Virus record (IMG/VR): IMGVR_UViG_3300030098_002349
Coordinates: 1 to 22,905 of that record
Length of the DNA: 22,905 bases
Reading direction: 5' to 3' (one strand)
DNA from: a virus
In this document: positions 8,001 to 15,907 of the stretch, one piece after another
Layout of the letters: the number at the start of each line of letters is the position of its first letter
How positions within the stretch are numbered: the first letter of the stretch is position 1
The notes under the pieces: generated by a model
What the model was told of the DNA's origin: nothing
Database searches by the model: none
What the model saw: the letters and a program-made list of their open reading frames with translations, nothing else
Position numbers and translations under genes: made by a program

Positions 8001-9871
8001 CCCTTAGGCATGGCATCTCCACCTGTTTTTGTATATAACCACCCAGTTATGTCTTCAAATATTTTTGCTCCATTGTTTGCTAAACCACCTGCAAATCCAT
8101 CTGCTTTTTTAACGACTCTTCCTGTAATAAATGACATAGTTCCTCTAGTCATCATGTAGAGTCCTACACCTAAAAGTTCTCCTGTAAAAGTATCGCCACC
8201 TATTCCGTCAGTTCCTAAATACTCTTGTCCTATATATTGAGCAGCTACTAATGGAAAAATCTCTTTTATGCCCTCTCTCAGAACAGGAGAGGTTCTCATT
8301 TTTATTGTATCTTGAAGTGATTGAGCATAAAACTTTCTGTAAGTATTTAAAGCAGCAGTTTTAGCTCCTTCAGTGGCTGTTGGGTCTTTCAATAATGAGC
8401 TATACTTTACTCCTGCTAAGTAAGTTTTTTCATTAAGTTTTTTAGCATTTTTGGTTACTCTATCTAATTCAATACTTGTAGCAAGAGATCTTACATTTAT
8501 ACCTTTTACTAAAAACTCAATGTCTGCTTTTCTAGACAAGTCTAAATCTTTCATCTCATCTAAAAATTCTATGTCGTTTAATTTTAAAAGTCTTTGAGAT
8601 TCTTTAGGATTAAATGTTTTTTGTACTTTCTCTCTAAGAACTTTCATTTGATTTTTAGCCAAAGCTGCACCTGCTTTTATGCTTATGGTGCTTGCTCCAC
8701 CTATGGGCATACCAACTTCAAATAAGTACACGCCTATCTTTTTGTCGTCACTAAGTTGACTAAAAGATTGATCTAATATTTTAACAGCTAAATCTTCATC
8801 TACAAATTGTCTTTTAAAAATTCTGTCTCCGACTTTAATAGTTGTAAGATCGTCAAACTTAGCTCGATCTATTTCACCTTTTTCTAAATCTAGTTTTAAC
8901 TCTTCAACAACAGCTTCGTTTATAACATCCATCAAGAGGGGTATACCAAGTTCACTTTGTAAAGCTTGTTTCATTTCTTGAACAGTCTTTTCTCTTTCTG
9001 CTCTAGTTGCTTCCCACAAAACAGGATTAAACGGCATACGTGCGTAATCGTATATATACTTTGCATACGGAATTATTGTTGGTATAGCACGAGGTATTTC
9101 GTTAAATCTTTCAATAGCCACTTTTAAAGCAGATTTAGGAGTGTCTCCTAAAGATATTCTATTAAGAAGTTTTTGCTTAATTCTTGTTCGATCATCAGGA
9201 TCTTCAAACTGACCAAATCTACCCTCTATGACATTTAAAAAATCAGTTTGATTGTCAAAAAATTTCTTCTTTGAAAAATTGAGTCTAGCATTGTCACTCT
9301 CTTGTTTTTTAAATTTACCTTCTTCACCAAATGGTCTTATTAGTTTTTGAGATGGGTCTTTATATTGAGAGTATTCATAAAAAGATTTTAAAGTTGCTTC
9401 TGTTTGAAATTTTACTGTAGGGTCGTTTGTATTTTTTAATATATCAGTTATATTTTTTAAAACATAAGGTGATCCTGCAGAAGATGCTTGAGTTATGTCT
9501 CCAGAAAAAACTCGTTCTTTAAACTCTTCGTATGATATAGGTTGCTTTTGTTTTTCTATACTCGCTAGACCTTCTTCTTTTAAAGTTCCATAAATAGGTC
9601 TACCACGAGCATCTGTGTCTACAGGAACTCTAGTGTCAAGTCCTGCCATAGGAGCATCAACCACTTTCTCCTTTAATCCAACTTTGCCTTCTCCAATTGG
9701 CTCACGCACGATTTGTTTTGATGGTGTAACAATTCCTTCTCTTTTACCTATAGTTAAAGGTCTTGCCATTGGACTAATATTAGGAGCAAGAATTTTTTCA
9801 GAAGTGTCAGTGTCAATAACAGGTTTTTCTTTTGTTTCCTGTTCTGGTATATTTTCTATTAACTCACTCAT
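5051..9871 (-). CDS. Giant structural protein, putative internal virion/DNA ejection protein (1606 residues)
   Basis: This is the largest gene in the window. The N-terminal ~115 residues are Pro/Glu/Lys-rich and probably disordered. The rest is mostly charged, helix-like sequence with long coiled-coil-prone stretches (around residues 780-900 and 1360-1400). Two short hydrophobic glycine-containing patches (about residues 375-395 and 555-580, LLGVGLYMMTRG) could be membrane-interacting. No lysozyme or transglycosylase motif was found by eye. In T7-like phages the largest proteins of this kind (gp15, gp16) are stored inside the capsid and ejected to form a channel across the host envelope. Length, composition and position among other such genes support that role, but I see no diagnostic homology. 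A tape-measure protein is less likely, since no long-tail genes are visible. The start follows the upstream stop by five bases and has only a weak ribosome binding site. Confidence 0.75.
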   Translation of the reverse strand: MSELIENIPEQETKEKPVIDTDTSEKILAPNISPMARPLTIGKREGIVTPSKQIVREPIGEGKVGLKEKVVDAPMAGLDTRVPVDTDARGRPIYGTLKEEGLASIEKQKQPISYEEFKERVFSGDITQASSAGSPYVLKNITDILKNTNDPTVKFQTEATLKSFYEYSQYKDPSQKLIRPFGEEGKFKKQESDNARLNFSKKKFFDNQTDFLNVIEGRFGQFEDPDDRTRIKQKLLNRISLGDTPKSALKVAIERFNEIPRAIPTIIPYAKYIYDYARMPFNPVLWEATRAEREKTVQEMKQALQSELGIPLLMDVINEAVVEELKLDLEKGEIDRAKFDDLTTIKVGDRIFKRQFVDEDLAVKILDQSFSQLSDDKKIGVYLFEVGMPIGGASTISIKAGAALAKNQMKVLREKVQKTFNPKESQRLLKLNDIEFLDEMKDLDLSRKADIEFLVKGINVRSLATSIELDRVTKNAKKLNEKTYLAGVKYSSLLKDPTATEGAKTAALNTYRKFYAQSLQDTIKMRTSPVLREGIKEIFPLVAAQYIGQEYLGTDGIGGDTFTGELLGVGLYMMTRGTMSFITGRVVKKADGFAGGLANNGAKIFEDITGWLYTKTGGDAMPKGWLADRSQEDYERLLGRKLNPSEKRGFEWTQKLTDYMGEENAAIVMNNIKADFQKRRYIANLFPDVLPEGQKGITSDEAYKILAGDIGETSKAQWLQTAVIFAQKNVGAFDGADPRSVGKIINLQKELESSAVAQSIAKDRILQLAKEQGIDFKDNSIVNSYVNQVEARVKYTRDFNRNFATRLKEKIQLYINKIEKDPSQSSRAGLIEELKDNEIEISKIIDGKELDEFAAIDDQLGNSYKNLKTSLDKVKQNRKEIALQQDQFGNTAEKFIGTTINNRLVRARVPFKKLDDEMENADQFIDMGGLVRSLVDEEKISKGKPLSFFFSKQKDGIQFFNSPLNKKLLKSFNMMADRSLKTLPPNLKGKLEELATIEFDIDGNRNPFFINAEGDFDSFDLVLKLDENSKNPDFGLQNFRPFQASAYEVNAVRSAFRDYAYRLKDKDPELSRTFVQRKDELDDLFMSKMPDKANEYANARTGYKAIVFDDQDLPNDMNKIQSGIKRTDENPSGLNFIYQAGKGPETLFDTVGDLSRKYITSGGDADFLQQIKSQFRNDARGFQTKTDNFIPVFDTSTPNGIDNLNIFKRLLQEKLYMKIGREYFDVKTTSPKRIREQAIARREGGGYLFDKEADQDIIKDIDAAFEVKIIDPNEAEPVIVSLNPLADLMEETKDIAVRVQENVELQGKLKDYLKDLKVRISASGETVLNAQKSLQDDLELVARRLGDNTFEATPDGYLRFFQKNIMGGSEAKIERDKNLIVRATNLSRQRVDELYEHMTGNGLLEYGNPTAVEGGEFTPLIEGGDNIYEVFSSPQKVIQAIEDNPNSSVLLEKILKPNVLKNVSTLMKLVNGRRKLSLTRELTQQNTNLRKISQNELASRGYNIARDMVSPLYVTTEFALRIASQHGINVMNLAVTNERASELLVMIMENPSLMTKADISTANELLTNFVVSQLTRQNITLPDFTEEGLEALRKEQDQGEDDETIQ
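5074..5079 (-). promoter_or_regulatory. Ribosome binding site for the small EF-hand-like protein
   Basis: AAGGAG on the minus strand is six bases before ATG 5067 and three bases before ATG 5070. It lies inside the end of the 1606-residue gene, so the last operon gene has its own strong initiation signal. Confidence 0.6.
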
Positions 9872-9876
9872 AATTT

Positions 9877-12012
9877 TTAAGTCTCTACGCCTGCTTCTTT
9901 AAGTAAAGCGTCAAGTTCTGATGGTGATAACACTTTACCAGTTTGTTTACTTATAGCTTTGTAAGTTTGATTATCAATAAGATGAGTTCCCCTATCAGTA
10001 TAAGCAGGCATACCATTTGGTAATTTTTTATTTACATCTACAACACTACTACGTGTTTCAGATCCTTTAGTAGTGCCTAACAACTCATTGGCTTTGGCTT
10101 TTCTTCTAATATCATTTACAACAAAAAGAGCATCAATTGTTCTAAATGTTTCTAGTTTTCGTGCGTCACCATCTTTAACAAAATCAAAAATTTGTTTGTT
10201 AACTGCTGCTTTTTCTTTAAATTCATCAATAGCAACTTGTATACCTGATAATGCTGATGCTTCAGTTCCAAAATTACCTGCAAGTTTTACAAATTGTTGT
10301 TCTATATCTTGGTTAGATAAACGACCTGATGGGTCTGCAGCTCGTGCCATTTGAAAAGCAAGAGTTATTCTCATGGCTTGCAATCTTCCTACTTTTTCAT
10401 CAAGTGTACCACCACCGTAACGTCTAGCGTCTGATATAGCTCGTTTTTTCAAATTATCCAAATAACCTTGAGTTAAAGTTTTATCGTTTTCTGCAGAGTT
10501 ATCATCTTCTGCTCCACTTGTTATAGTTAAACCTGATGTGTTTATATTCATGTTTCCATTTGAAAATACAGCAGATCCTGCGTCAATTGCTACCTCTTTT
10601 AAAGCTCTTAATTTTGATATAAACGCAGCAACAAATTCAGTCTTTATTCCTTTGCCTTCTACTTGTGCTAAACCTTTTCTTTCAAGAAGAAATTTCTCGA
10701 GAGCTATTTGAACTTTTTGTTGTTTTTGATAATTTTCTTCAGCTTCCACAAAAGATTTTTCTCTATCTTTTATGTCAGCAGTTCTTCCTGCAAAGTTTTT
10801 ACCTGCATAGCTTTTTACGGATTCATCAGATGGTTTTACGGCTCTACCAATTACCATACCCTCTTCAGAGCCAGTTGTTAAATGAGCAGAAACATCCATG
10901 TAAGGGGCCATAGCAAAAACAAGCTCGGTAAAATTTAAATTAGAATCGTTAAAAACTTGATTTATATCTGCAACAGTTCTAGCATCACCATAAGTAACCG
11001 TTCTATTTGGACTTAAATTTTGTATATTGGGTATCTTAGATCCCAAATACAAAGATGCTTTAAATACTTGTGCTACTCTTTCAGGTCTTGCTCCTGCTAC
11101 ATTGTAATATTTTTTTGCAAAAGTATCATATAAATCATCTTTTTTAACATTTAAACTTTTAGTCAATATGTTAACAGATTGGTCAAATTCAGGCTCTATG
11201 TTAATTATTTGATTAGCTACTTTGTTGTTAGATAGTTCTACTGAACCTGATGATACCGTATTGCTAACACTTTTATTTTTATTGTTAATGATTGTTTTAT
11301 TTATATCACTTTCAATATCTTTTTCACTTTTAACTCCTCTTTTTATTAAAGCATTTGCTAATGCTCTACCACCATAAAAAGGAGTTGGTAAATTATTAAA
11401 AAACTCTTGGGAGGGAAGATAGTTTGTTCCCTCAAAATTTTCTCCTTGTTCTTTACTTTCAGCAGATCTAACAAAACTTAAAGCTGAAAGATAATTTGAG
11501 TACATAGAAGCTAAATTTTCAGTAGAAATGTCTTTAAAATAATCTTTATTATTTCGTTTAGCTGATAAATAGTTTTGATCAATTTCTGCCATATAACGTC
11601 TAAAGCCGCTTATATCACCTTTATTTACATCTGCTTTAAACCTTACCTTTTGACCTAACGAATCTTTAATTATAAAATTGTAATCACCATTTAAAAAATC
11701 AATCGTGTTGTAATCTATTTTAGGTGGGTTGTATGGCTCTCCAAATTTGTAATTAGCATCATACTCTCTACGATCTTGAACAGATTGTCTAAAACTATCT
11801 CCTAGTGTAACATCACCTTTTGCAGCTTCTTTTTGTAGTGCAGTTACATCTCCTTCAAAACCTTTAATACTATTTAAAACTAACTGTTTTTTAAATCCTG
11901 ATTGTTGTTCTAACATTTTAGCTTCAGCAGCTCTTTTTGCCGCTGTGTTCTGCTTCATGTTCTCTGCGTCACCTTCAAAAAATCCAGTTAATCCTGCTAT
12001 CAAATTAAACAT
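9877..12012 (-). CDS. Putative internal virion/structural protein, 711 residues
   Basis: The start is joined to the upstream stop by TAATG (12012-12014). The protein begins MFNLIAGLTGFFEGDAENM, followed by a charged, Ala/Lys/Gln-rich helical region. The body is a mix of helix-like, Asn/Ser-rich and basic segments with no signal peptide or obvious enzymatic motif; only the first 13 or so residues are hydrophobic enough to touch a membrane. Its size and place directly before the 1606-residue gene fit the second large ejection-type protein of a short-tailed phage, comparable in position rather than in recognisable sequence to T7 gp15. This is inference from architecture; the protein could also be another minor virion component. 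Confidence 0.7.
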   Translation of the reverse strand: MFNLIAGLTGFFEGDAENMKQNTAAKRAAEAKMLEQQSGFKKQLVLNSIKGFEGDVTALQKEAAKGDVTLGDSFRQSVQDRREYDANYKFGEPYNPPKIDYNTIDFLNGDYNFIIKDSLGQKVRFKADVNKGDISGFRRYMAEIDQNYLSAKRNNKDYFKDISTENLASMYSNYLSALSFVRSAESKEQGENFEGTNYLPSQEFFNNLPTPFYGGRALANALIKRGVKSEKDIESDINKTIINNKNKSVSNTVSSGSVELSNNKVANQIINIEPEFDQSVNILTKSLNVKKDDLYDTFAKKYYNVAGARPERVAQVFKASLYLGSKIPNIQNLSPNRTVTYGDARTVADINQVFNDSNLNFTELVFAMAPYMDVSAHLTTGSEEGMVIGRAVKPSDESVKSYAGKNFAGRTADIKDREKSFVEAEENYQKQQKVQIALEKFLLERKGLAQVEGKGIKTEFVAAFISKLRALKEVAIDAGSAVFSNGNMNINTSGLTITSGAEDDNSAENDKTLTQGYLDNLKKRAISDARRYGGGTLDEKVGRLQAMRITLAFQMARAADPSGRLSNQDIEQQFVKLAGNFGTEASALSGIQVAIDEFKEKAAVNKQIFDFVKDGDARKLETFRTIDALFVVNDIRRKAKANELLGTTKGSETRSSVVDVNKKLPNGMPAYTDRGTHLIDNQTYKAISKQTGKVLSPSELDALLKEAGVET

Positions 12013-12551
12013 TATTCAGTCTCTTTTTTTGTAGTTAAAAAGTTTTCAGGTTTAGGTGTATCACCCTCACGTATACCCTTATTAATCTCTTCTCTTACAT
12101 AATTAAACATCGATGGATTATTTCGTTTCATCATCATTAAGAATGTTTCATCATCCATAGTGCCTTTTTCTAACGCATCGTCATTTTCAAAAAACCTATA
12201 GGGTATATTAGCTTCTTCTGCAATACTGGCTATGTAAAAAGCTAAAGGAGCTTTTATAAGTAGTCCAACATCAGGCCCAAATCTTCCTTCGTGAAATGCT
12301 TGTAATATATATCCTTCTACCATCATTTCAATAGATGCACCTGTTAACAACAACTTCACCATTTCAAGTTGTATTTTAGGTTGTTTTATTGAGTTTATAG
12401 CTTCTTGTAAAGCAATCTCTGGATCAACAACCTGTTGAGGTTTACCCCATGCCCATCTAGTATTGTCTTCTGTTAATGAATGTCCCGGAGGTGAGGGAGC
12501 AAAGTCGTCTTTTGCTTCTACACTTCCAACTCGTTCTCTTACTTCCATCAT
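12012..12551 (-). CDS. Conserved-type phage structural protein, 179 residues
   Basis: The start overlaps the upstream stop as ATGA (12548-12551) and the stop overlaps the next start as TAATG, so both ends fit the operon. The N-terminus carries a Pro-rich stretch, APSPPGHSLTEDNTRWAWG, a kind of linker I associate with marine phage virion proteins (P-P-G-x-S-L-T followed by W). The middle is helical and partly hydrophobic (LEMVKLLLTGASIEMMVEGYILQAF, then LLIKAPLAFYIASIAEEANIPYRFF); the end is acidic then basic. There is no signal peptide. The hydrophobic helices could contact membrane or other internal virion proteins. No biochemical function is assigned. Confidence 0.72.
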   Translation of the reverse strand: MMEVRERVGSVEAKDDFAPSPPGHSLTEDNTRWAWGKPQQVVDPEIALQEAINSIKQPKIQLEMVKLLLTGASIEMMVEGYILQAFHEGRFGPDVGLLIKAPLAFYIASIAEEANIPYRFFENDDALEKGTMDDETFLMMMKRNNPSMFNYVREEINKGIREGDTPKPENFLTTKKETE

Positions 12552-13003
12552 ACTGTATCTCTTTTTCTTCTTTGAATATTTGTCGATCCAATAGAAATGT
12601 TTGGTGGTGGGCCACCTTTATAATTTATTGCACTGTAGGGGATAAGTTGTGCAACTTGTTTATTTTGTGCATTAGATAATACTCTCATAGCATTTTGTAT
12701 ATCGGCATTTTCTGCACCAGTTATAAATCTCATGTTACCTAAAGGTTGAAAAGGTTTAGGGCGAGTAAGCTGACTAACAGATCTAGGTTGTCTAAACTCA
12801 GCAGTTTGAAATGCAGGTTTTTTACTCTTCTCTCCCACATCAAGATAAGCCTTTGCAGCACCTGCCATCGTTAAAAAATTATCTGCTTTAGATTTTGTAG
12901 GTTTTCCACCTTCAGGAAAGTCTGAGTATTTTGGATTTGAAACATTGTCATCACCAAAAAAATCTGAAGCATATTTAAGTCCAGTTACTATTAAATCAAA
13001 CAT
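12548..13003 (-). CDS. Hypothetical structural-operon protein, 151 residues
   Basis: It starts MFDLIVTGLKYASDFFG, a short amphipathic N-terminus much like that of the 711-residue neighbour (MFNLIAGLTGFF). It continues with Pro/Lys-rich, low-order sequence and ends in a basic tail (NIQRRKRDTV). There is no recognised domain. An AAGG a few bases upstream is a weak ribosome binding site. The gap to the upstream gene is nine bases and the stop lies inside the next start (ATGA), so it is firmly embedded in the operon. The shared MF-(N/D)-LI start suggests that two internal virion proteins use the same kind of membrane- or portal-contacting N-terminus; this is speculative. Confidence 0.68.
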   Translation of the reverse strand: MFDLIVTGLKYASDFFGDDNVSNPKYSDFPEGGKPTKSKADNFLTMAGAAKAYLDVGEKSKKPAFQTAEFRQPRSVSQLTRPKPFQPLGNMRFITGAENADIQNAMRVLSNAQNKQVAQLIPYSAINYKGGPPPNISIGSTNIQRRKRDTV

Positions 13004-13012
13004 TTTTATACC

Positions 13013-14359
13013 TTAACTTTTACTATTGTTCATCCACTGTGCTATCCAGTTACCAACCCCTGCAGCAAAGTTGTCTTTTTGTTGTTTATCATATATCTTT
13101 TCAGAGTTTGCAAATTCCATAGCCATTATACCAATTTCGTGTTGCCTTTGTAAATAAGATTCAGACTTTTGAAAGTTCCAAGATGCGTTATCTCTGTATT
13201 TTTGCCACAAATTGTTCAAAGCATTTTGACTAGCGTTGTATTGATTTTGTACATTTATTCTATTTGTTTCATTTTGTGTTGCAGTATTTGCTGTATTTAC
13301 TTGCCTTCTCCAGTTTACGTTAGACTGATCTATTGCGAACTGCATATTTGAATTGAATTTATCTCGTGAGTCTCTTAAAGTAGCATTAAATTGTGCTTGT
13401 GCGTTTGCTTGTCCTGCGTTGAATTGTGACATAGCAGATATTCTATTTGCATTTGCTGTTTCAACTTGAGCATCAAGCTCTGCAAAAAACTCCTCGACTT
13501 GTCTTTCATTTTTTGCGTTAAATTCTCTTCTTGCATTTTCTTGGGCTGCATCTTTAAATAGAGCTTGTGTTAGTGCATTAAAAGATATTGTATTTGATTG
13601 TTGTTGGGCTGATAAATTTTTAACATCTACTGTAAGCAAAGACTGAGCATTGGTTACTGCACCTTGTAATCTTGCAGATAAATTAGCTCTATCCATTCCT
13701 GCAACGGTAAGTGCATTTTGTAGTGCTGTCTTTTGTTTATTGTTTAAGTTTTGTAATTGAATTGTTGCGTATTTATTTGCATCTTGCACAGCTATATTTA
13801 TGCCTGATTCCATGACAGCTTGTGTCATTGCCGCTGCAGCCATACTTGATGCACCCATACCCCTTGCTTGCATAACGGCTGATACTTTTCGTACAGCAGG
13901 AGATGCCCAAGCAGGTAAAGGTTTACCATCTTCTATACTCGCCATCAACTCACCAAGTTGATATTGAACCGTTGCTTTTGGATCTAGCTCCTCTGTCTGT
14001 GCAACAGCCATAGCACCTTCACTAACTTCACCTTGAGGTACATCTGTTATAACACCTTTAGGATCTGTTATTTGTGCAGCTTGAGCTTGTCCAATATTAG
14101 GTGTTATTCTTTCAGTAGCAGAAATTTCTCCAAGATTAGGTGTTTGTTGAATAGGAGGTGTAACTTGTAAGTTTGTTGTGTCGGCTAGTGCTGTAGGTGC
14201 TAGAGGGTCTGTATCAAGTAATGTGCCTTGAGTAGGCTGTGTAGTTTCTGCTGTTACAGTTTGTAATACAGGATCTACTTGAGGTACACCTGCCTGTTGT
14301 CCTGCAGCTTGTTTACCTATTTCTTCTGTAAGTTGATCATCGGTTGTTATAGTAGCCAT
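13013..14359 (-). CDS. Gln/Asn/Ala-rich structural protein, putative internal virion protein (448 residues)
   Basis: The first ~130 residues are Thr/Pro/Gln-rich, acidic and probably disordered. A compact block with VMQARGMGASSMAAAAM at about residues 160-180 resembles a segment I have seen in marine phage virion proteins. From there to the end the protein is almost wholly helix-forming, very rich in Gln, Asn and Ala (NAGQANAQAQFNATL), as expected of a long rod or coiled coil. It ends in WIAQWMNNSKS. There is no signal peptide or enzymatic motif. The composition resembles ejection proteins that partly unfold on passage through the tail, and the position fits. The start is coupled to the upstream stop as TAATG. 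Confidence 0.7.
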   Translation of the reverse strand: MATITTDDQLTEEIGKQAAGQQAGVPQVDPVLQTVTAETTQPTQGTLLDTDPLAPTALADTTNLQVTPPIQQTPNLGEISATERITPNIGQAQAAQITDPKGVITDVPQGEVSEGAMAVAQTEELDPKATVQYQLGELMASIEDGKPLPAWASPAVRKVSAVMQARGMGASSMAAAAMTQAVMESGINIAVQDANKYATIQLQNLNNKQKTALQNALTVAGMDRANLSARLQGAVTNAQSLLTVDVKNLSAQQQSNTISFNALTQALFKDAAQENARREFNAKNERQVEEFFAELDAQVETANANRISAMSQFNAGQANAQAQFNATLRDSRDKFNSNMQFAIDQSNVNWRRQVNTANTATQNETNRINVQNQYNASQNALNNLWQKYRDNASWNFQKSESYLQRQHEIGIMAMEFANSEKIYDKQQKDNFAAGVGNWIAQWMNNSKS

Positions 14360-14592
14360 TATTTATCTCTGCTTAACATTTTATCTATTTTATCTTCTAC
14401 CCTATGTAGTGCGGCCATGACTCTATCCATGTCTTCTTTTACATCATCTCGTCTGGCATACTCTTCACGAGTCTTATTTAATAATATCTGCAACCTTTTT
14501 ACCTCTTGAAACATCTTGTTGAACGCCCAACCAAATGGTACAACGACCAATGTAAGAATAACATTCCAAAATAACATTGCATCTATTTCCAT
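14359..14592 (-). CDS. Small single-pass membrane protein with coiled coil (possible holin or spanin-like)
   Basis: This 77-residue protein has one N-terminal membrane segment (about residues 7-25, LFWNVILTLVVVPFGWAF) and then a charged helical region with heptad-like spacing (KRLQILLNKTREEY, VMAALHRVEDKIDKML). It is fused by one-base TAATG overlaps to both neighbours. Small membrane proteins of this shape in phage late operons are often holins, spanin components or proteins anchoring virion parts. One N-in or N-out helix followed by a soluble coiled coil does not distinguish these. No endolysin is seen beside it, which weakens the lysis reading. Confidence 0.7.
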   Translation of the reverse strand: MEIDAMLFWNVILTLVVVPFGWAFNKMFQEVKRLQILLNKTREEYARRDDVKEDMDRVMAALHRVEDKIDKMLSRDK

Positions 14593-15320
14593 TACTTACT
14601 TTCTAGTACTGCTATTCTAGCTTCTAATTCTTGTATTGTTTTAACAAGTAGAGGTACAAGTTTACTTTGGTCTATGCCTTGAGGCATGATTTTACCATCA
14701 CTATCTACTGCATCTTTTTCTCCAGTAATTGCTTCAGGCACAATACTTGAAACCTCATGTGCTAAAAAGCCATCTACTACAGTATTTGTTTTATCTGCTA
14801 TAAAATTAAACCTTTTAGGTTTTAGTTTTTTTATTCTATCTGTTGCATCTGTTATATCAACAATGTTTTCTTTGAGTCTATAATCTGATGATGTATTAAA
14901 ATGAGTATTAGAACTAGATACAGTAATACTTCCATTTAAAGCACCTGCCCTATAAAAGTGCATAGCAGTGCCTGAACCTGAAAGATTAATATTTAAAGTT
15001 GTCCCATCAAAAGTAAGACCAGACTCACCATTAAGACCATCAGAGCCTGTTGCAGTAACAACCCTATTGTTTGAACCATTAGATAAACTTACACCTGCAC
15101 TAACTGTATCAAAACTTAGTGACCCACTTCCATCAGTTTTAAAAAATTGACCACTACTGCCGTCTGAAGTAGGCAGGTTAAATGTAGCACCCCCTGATTT
15201 TATAATTAATTTAGAGCCATCTGATTTTATAGATTCATTAGTGTCCACAAATTTTAATTCTGTATCACTATCAAGTGTTAAATTAGCAATTTGATTTGCT
15301 AAATCTGCTGCTTTTGTCAT
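14592..15320 (-). CDS. Tail fibre with C-terminal Peptidase S74 intramolecular chaperone
   Basis: The first ~140 of 242 residues are Ser/Gly/Thr-rich beta-fibre sequence. Residues 145-240 form a Peptidase S74 domain: SDYRLKENI, KPKRFNF, VDGFLAHEV and a C-terminal coiled coil (LVPLLVKTIQELEARIAVLE). In this family the domain helps the fibre trimerise and then cuts itself off with a Ser-Lys pair; S145 and K150 have the five-residue spacing of S911/K916 in the K1F endosialidase. The mature fibre would therefore end just before S145. It probably acts as a receptor-binding or fibre-tip protein. It is coupled by TAATG overlaps to the genes on both sides. The first ~20 residues (ADLANQIANLTLDSD) may be an attachment helix. 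Confidence 0.92.
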   Translation of the reverse strand: MTKAADLANQIANLTLDSDTELKFVDTNESIKSDGSKLIIKSGGATFNLPTSDGSSGQFFKTDGSGSLSFDTVSAGVSLSNGSNNRVVTATGSDGLNGESGLTFDGTTLNINLSGSGTAMHFYRAGALNGSITVSSSNTHFNTSSDYRLKENIVDITDATDRIKKLKPKRFNFIADKTNTVVDGFLAHEVSSIVPEAITGEKDAVDSDGKIMPQGIDQSKLVPLLVKTIQELEARIAVLESK

Positions 15321-15898
15321 TATTCACTCTCTTTCGGAAAATCATATATAGGTGGATTATCTCCTGTAGGTTTACCATCACTATCTATAGGCATATTAAA
15401 CAACGCCATGAACTGTTTTAAGTTAGAACAATCATTAATTTTAGTCTCTATTGTATTACAGGCAGTTCTTACACTGTCTCTATACTTTGTTATTTCGTCA
15501 GGTATAGCAGTTCCCTTTTCTGCTTTACGTGTAATCATCCAATCTGTCTTAGATAATAAATCATTAGCAGTTGTTTTAGTTTGTCTTATCCAAATAGTTT
15601 TAAGACCTTCGTTGATAAGTTTTGTTTTACCATCTTGTTTATATAATTGTTTTCCGTCATTGTCTTTAGCATCTTCATCTACTAATTTTTTTTCTATTAA
15701 AGAACCATCTGTTTGTCTACCCCAATAAAATCTATTATCAAAAGATGCTTCAGATTTAGGTGGGTCTTCCCATGTTAAACCTACTGACTTTTTATATGTA
15801 TCTGACCATATCATCCAATTAGATGGATGTACAATATTATTATCGTCAGTCCAACCTTTTCCTGCTTTTATTGTCCTTCCGTTATGCTTCCACGGCAT
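15320..15898 (-). CDS. Tail fibre assembly/tail assembly chaperone-like protein
   Basis: The 192-residue protein starts with a Trp-rich region (MPWKHNGRTIKAGKGWTDD, then HPSNWMIWSD). The C-terminal half (about residues 105-180) reads RQTKTTANDLLSKTDWMITRK followed by EITKYRDSVRTACNTIE, the R-x-x-LL-x-x-TDW ... YRxxLR pattern of phage tail-fibre assembly and tail assembly chaperone proteins. Such proteins help fibre proteins fold or join the virion, and the placement between two fibre genes supports this. A good ribosome binding site (GGAGAT) precedes ATG 15898. The Trp-rich N-terminus has no known match here and could be what binds its partner fibre. Confidence 0.68.
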   Translation of the reverse strand: MPWKHNGRTIKAGKGWTDDNNIVHPSNWMIWSDTYKKSVGLTWEDPPKSEASFDNRFYWGRQTDGSLIEKKLVDEDAKDNDGKQLYKQDGKTKLINEGLKTIWIRQTKTTANDLLSKTDWMITRKAEKGTAIPDEITKYRDSVRTACNTIETKINDCSNLKQFMALFNMPIDSDGKPTGDNPPIYDFPKESE

Positions 15899-15907
15899 TC
15901 CTATCTC

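Noticed and set aside
5051-9871. Tape-measure protein of a long-tailed phage
   Set aside because: It lies downstream of the tail fibre genes and next to other ejection-type proteins, and no tail tube, sheath or baseplate genes are visible.
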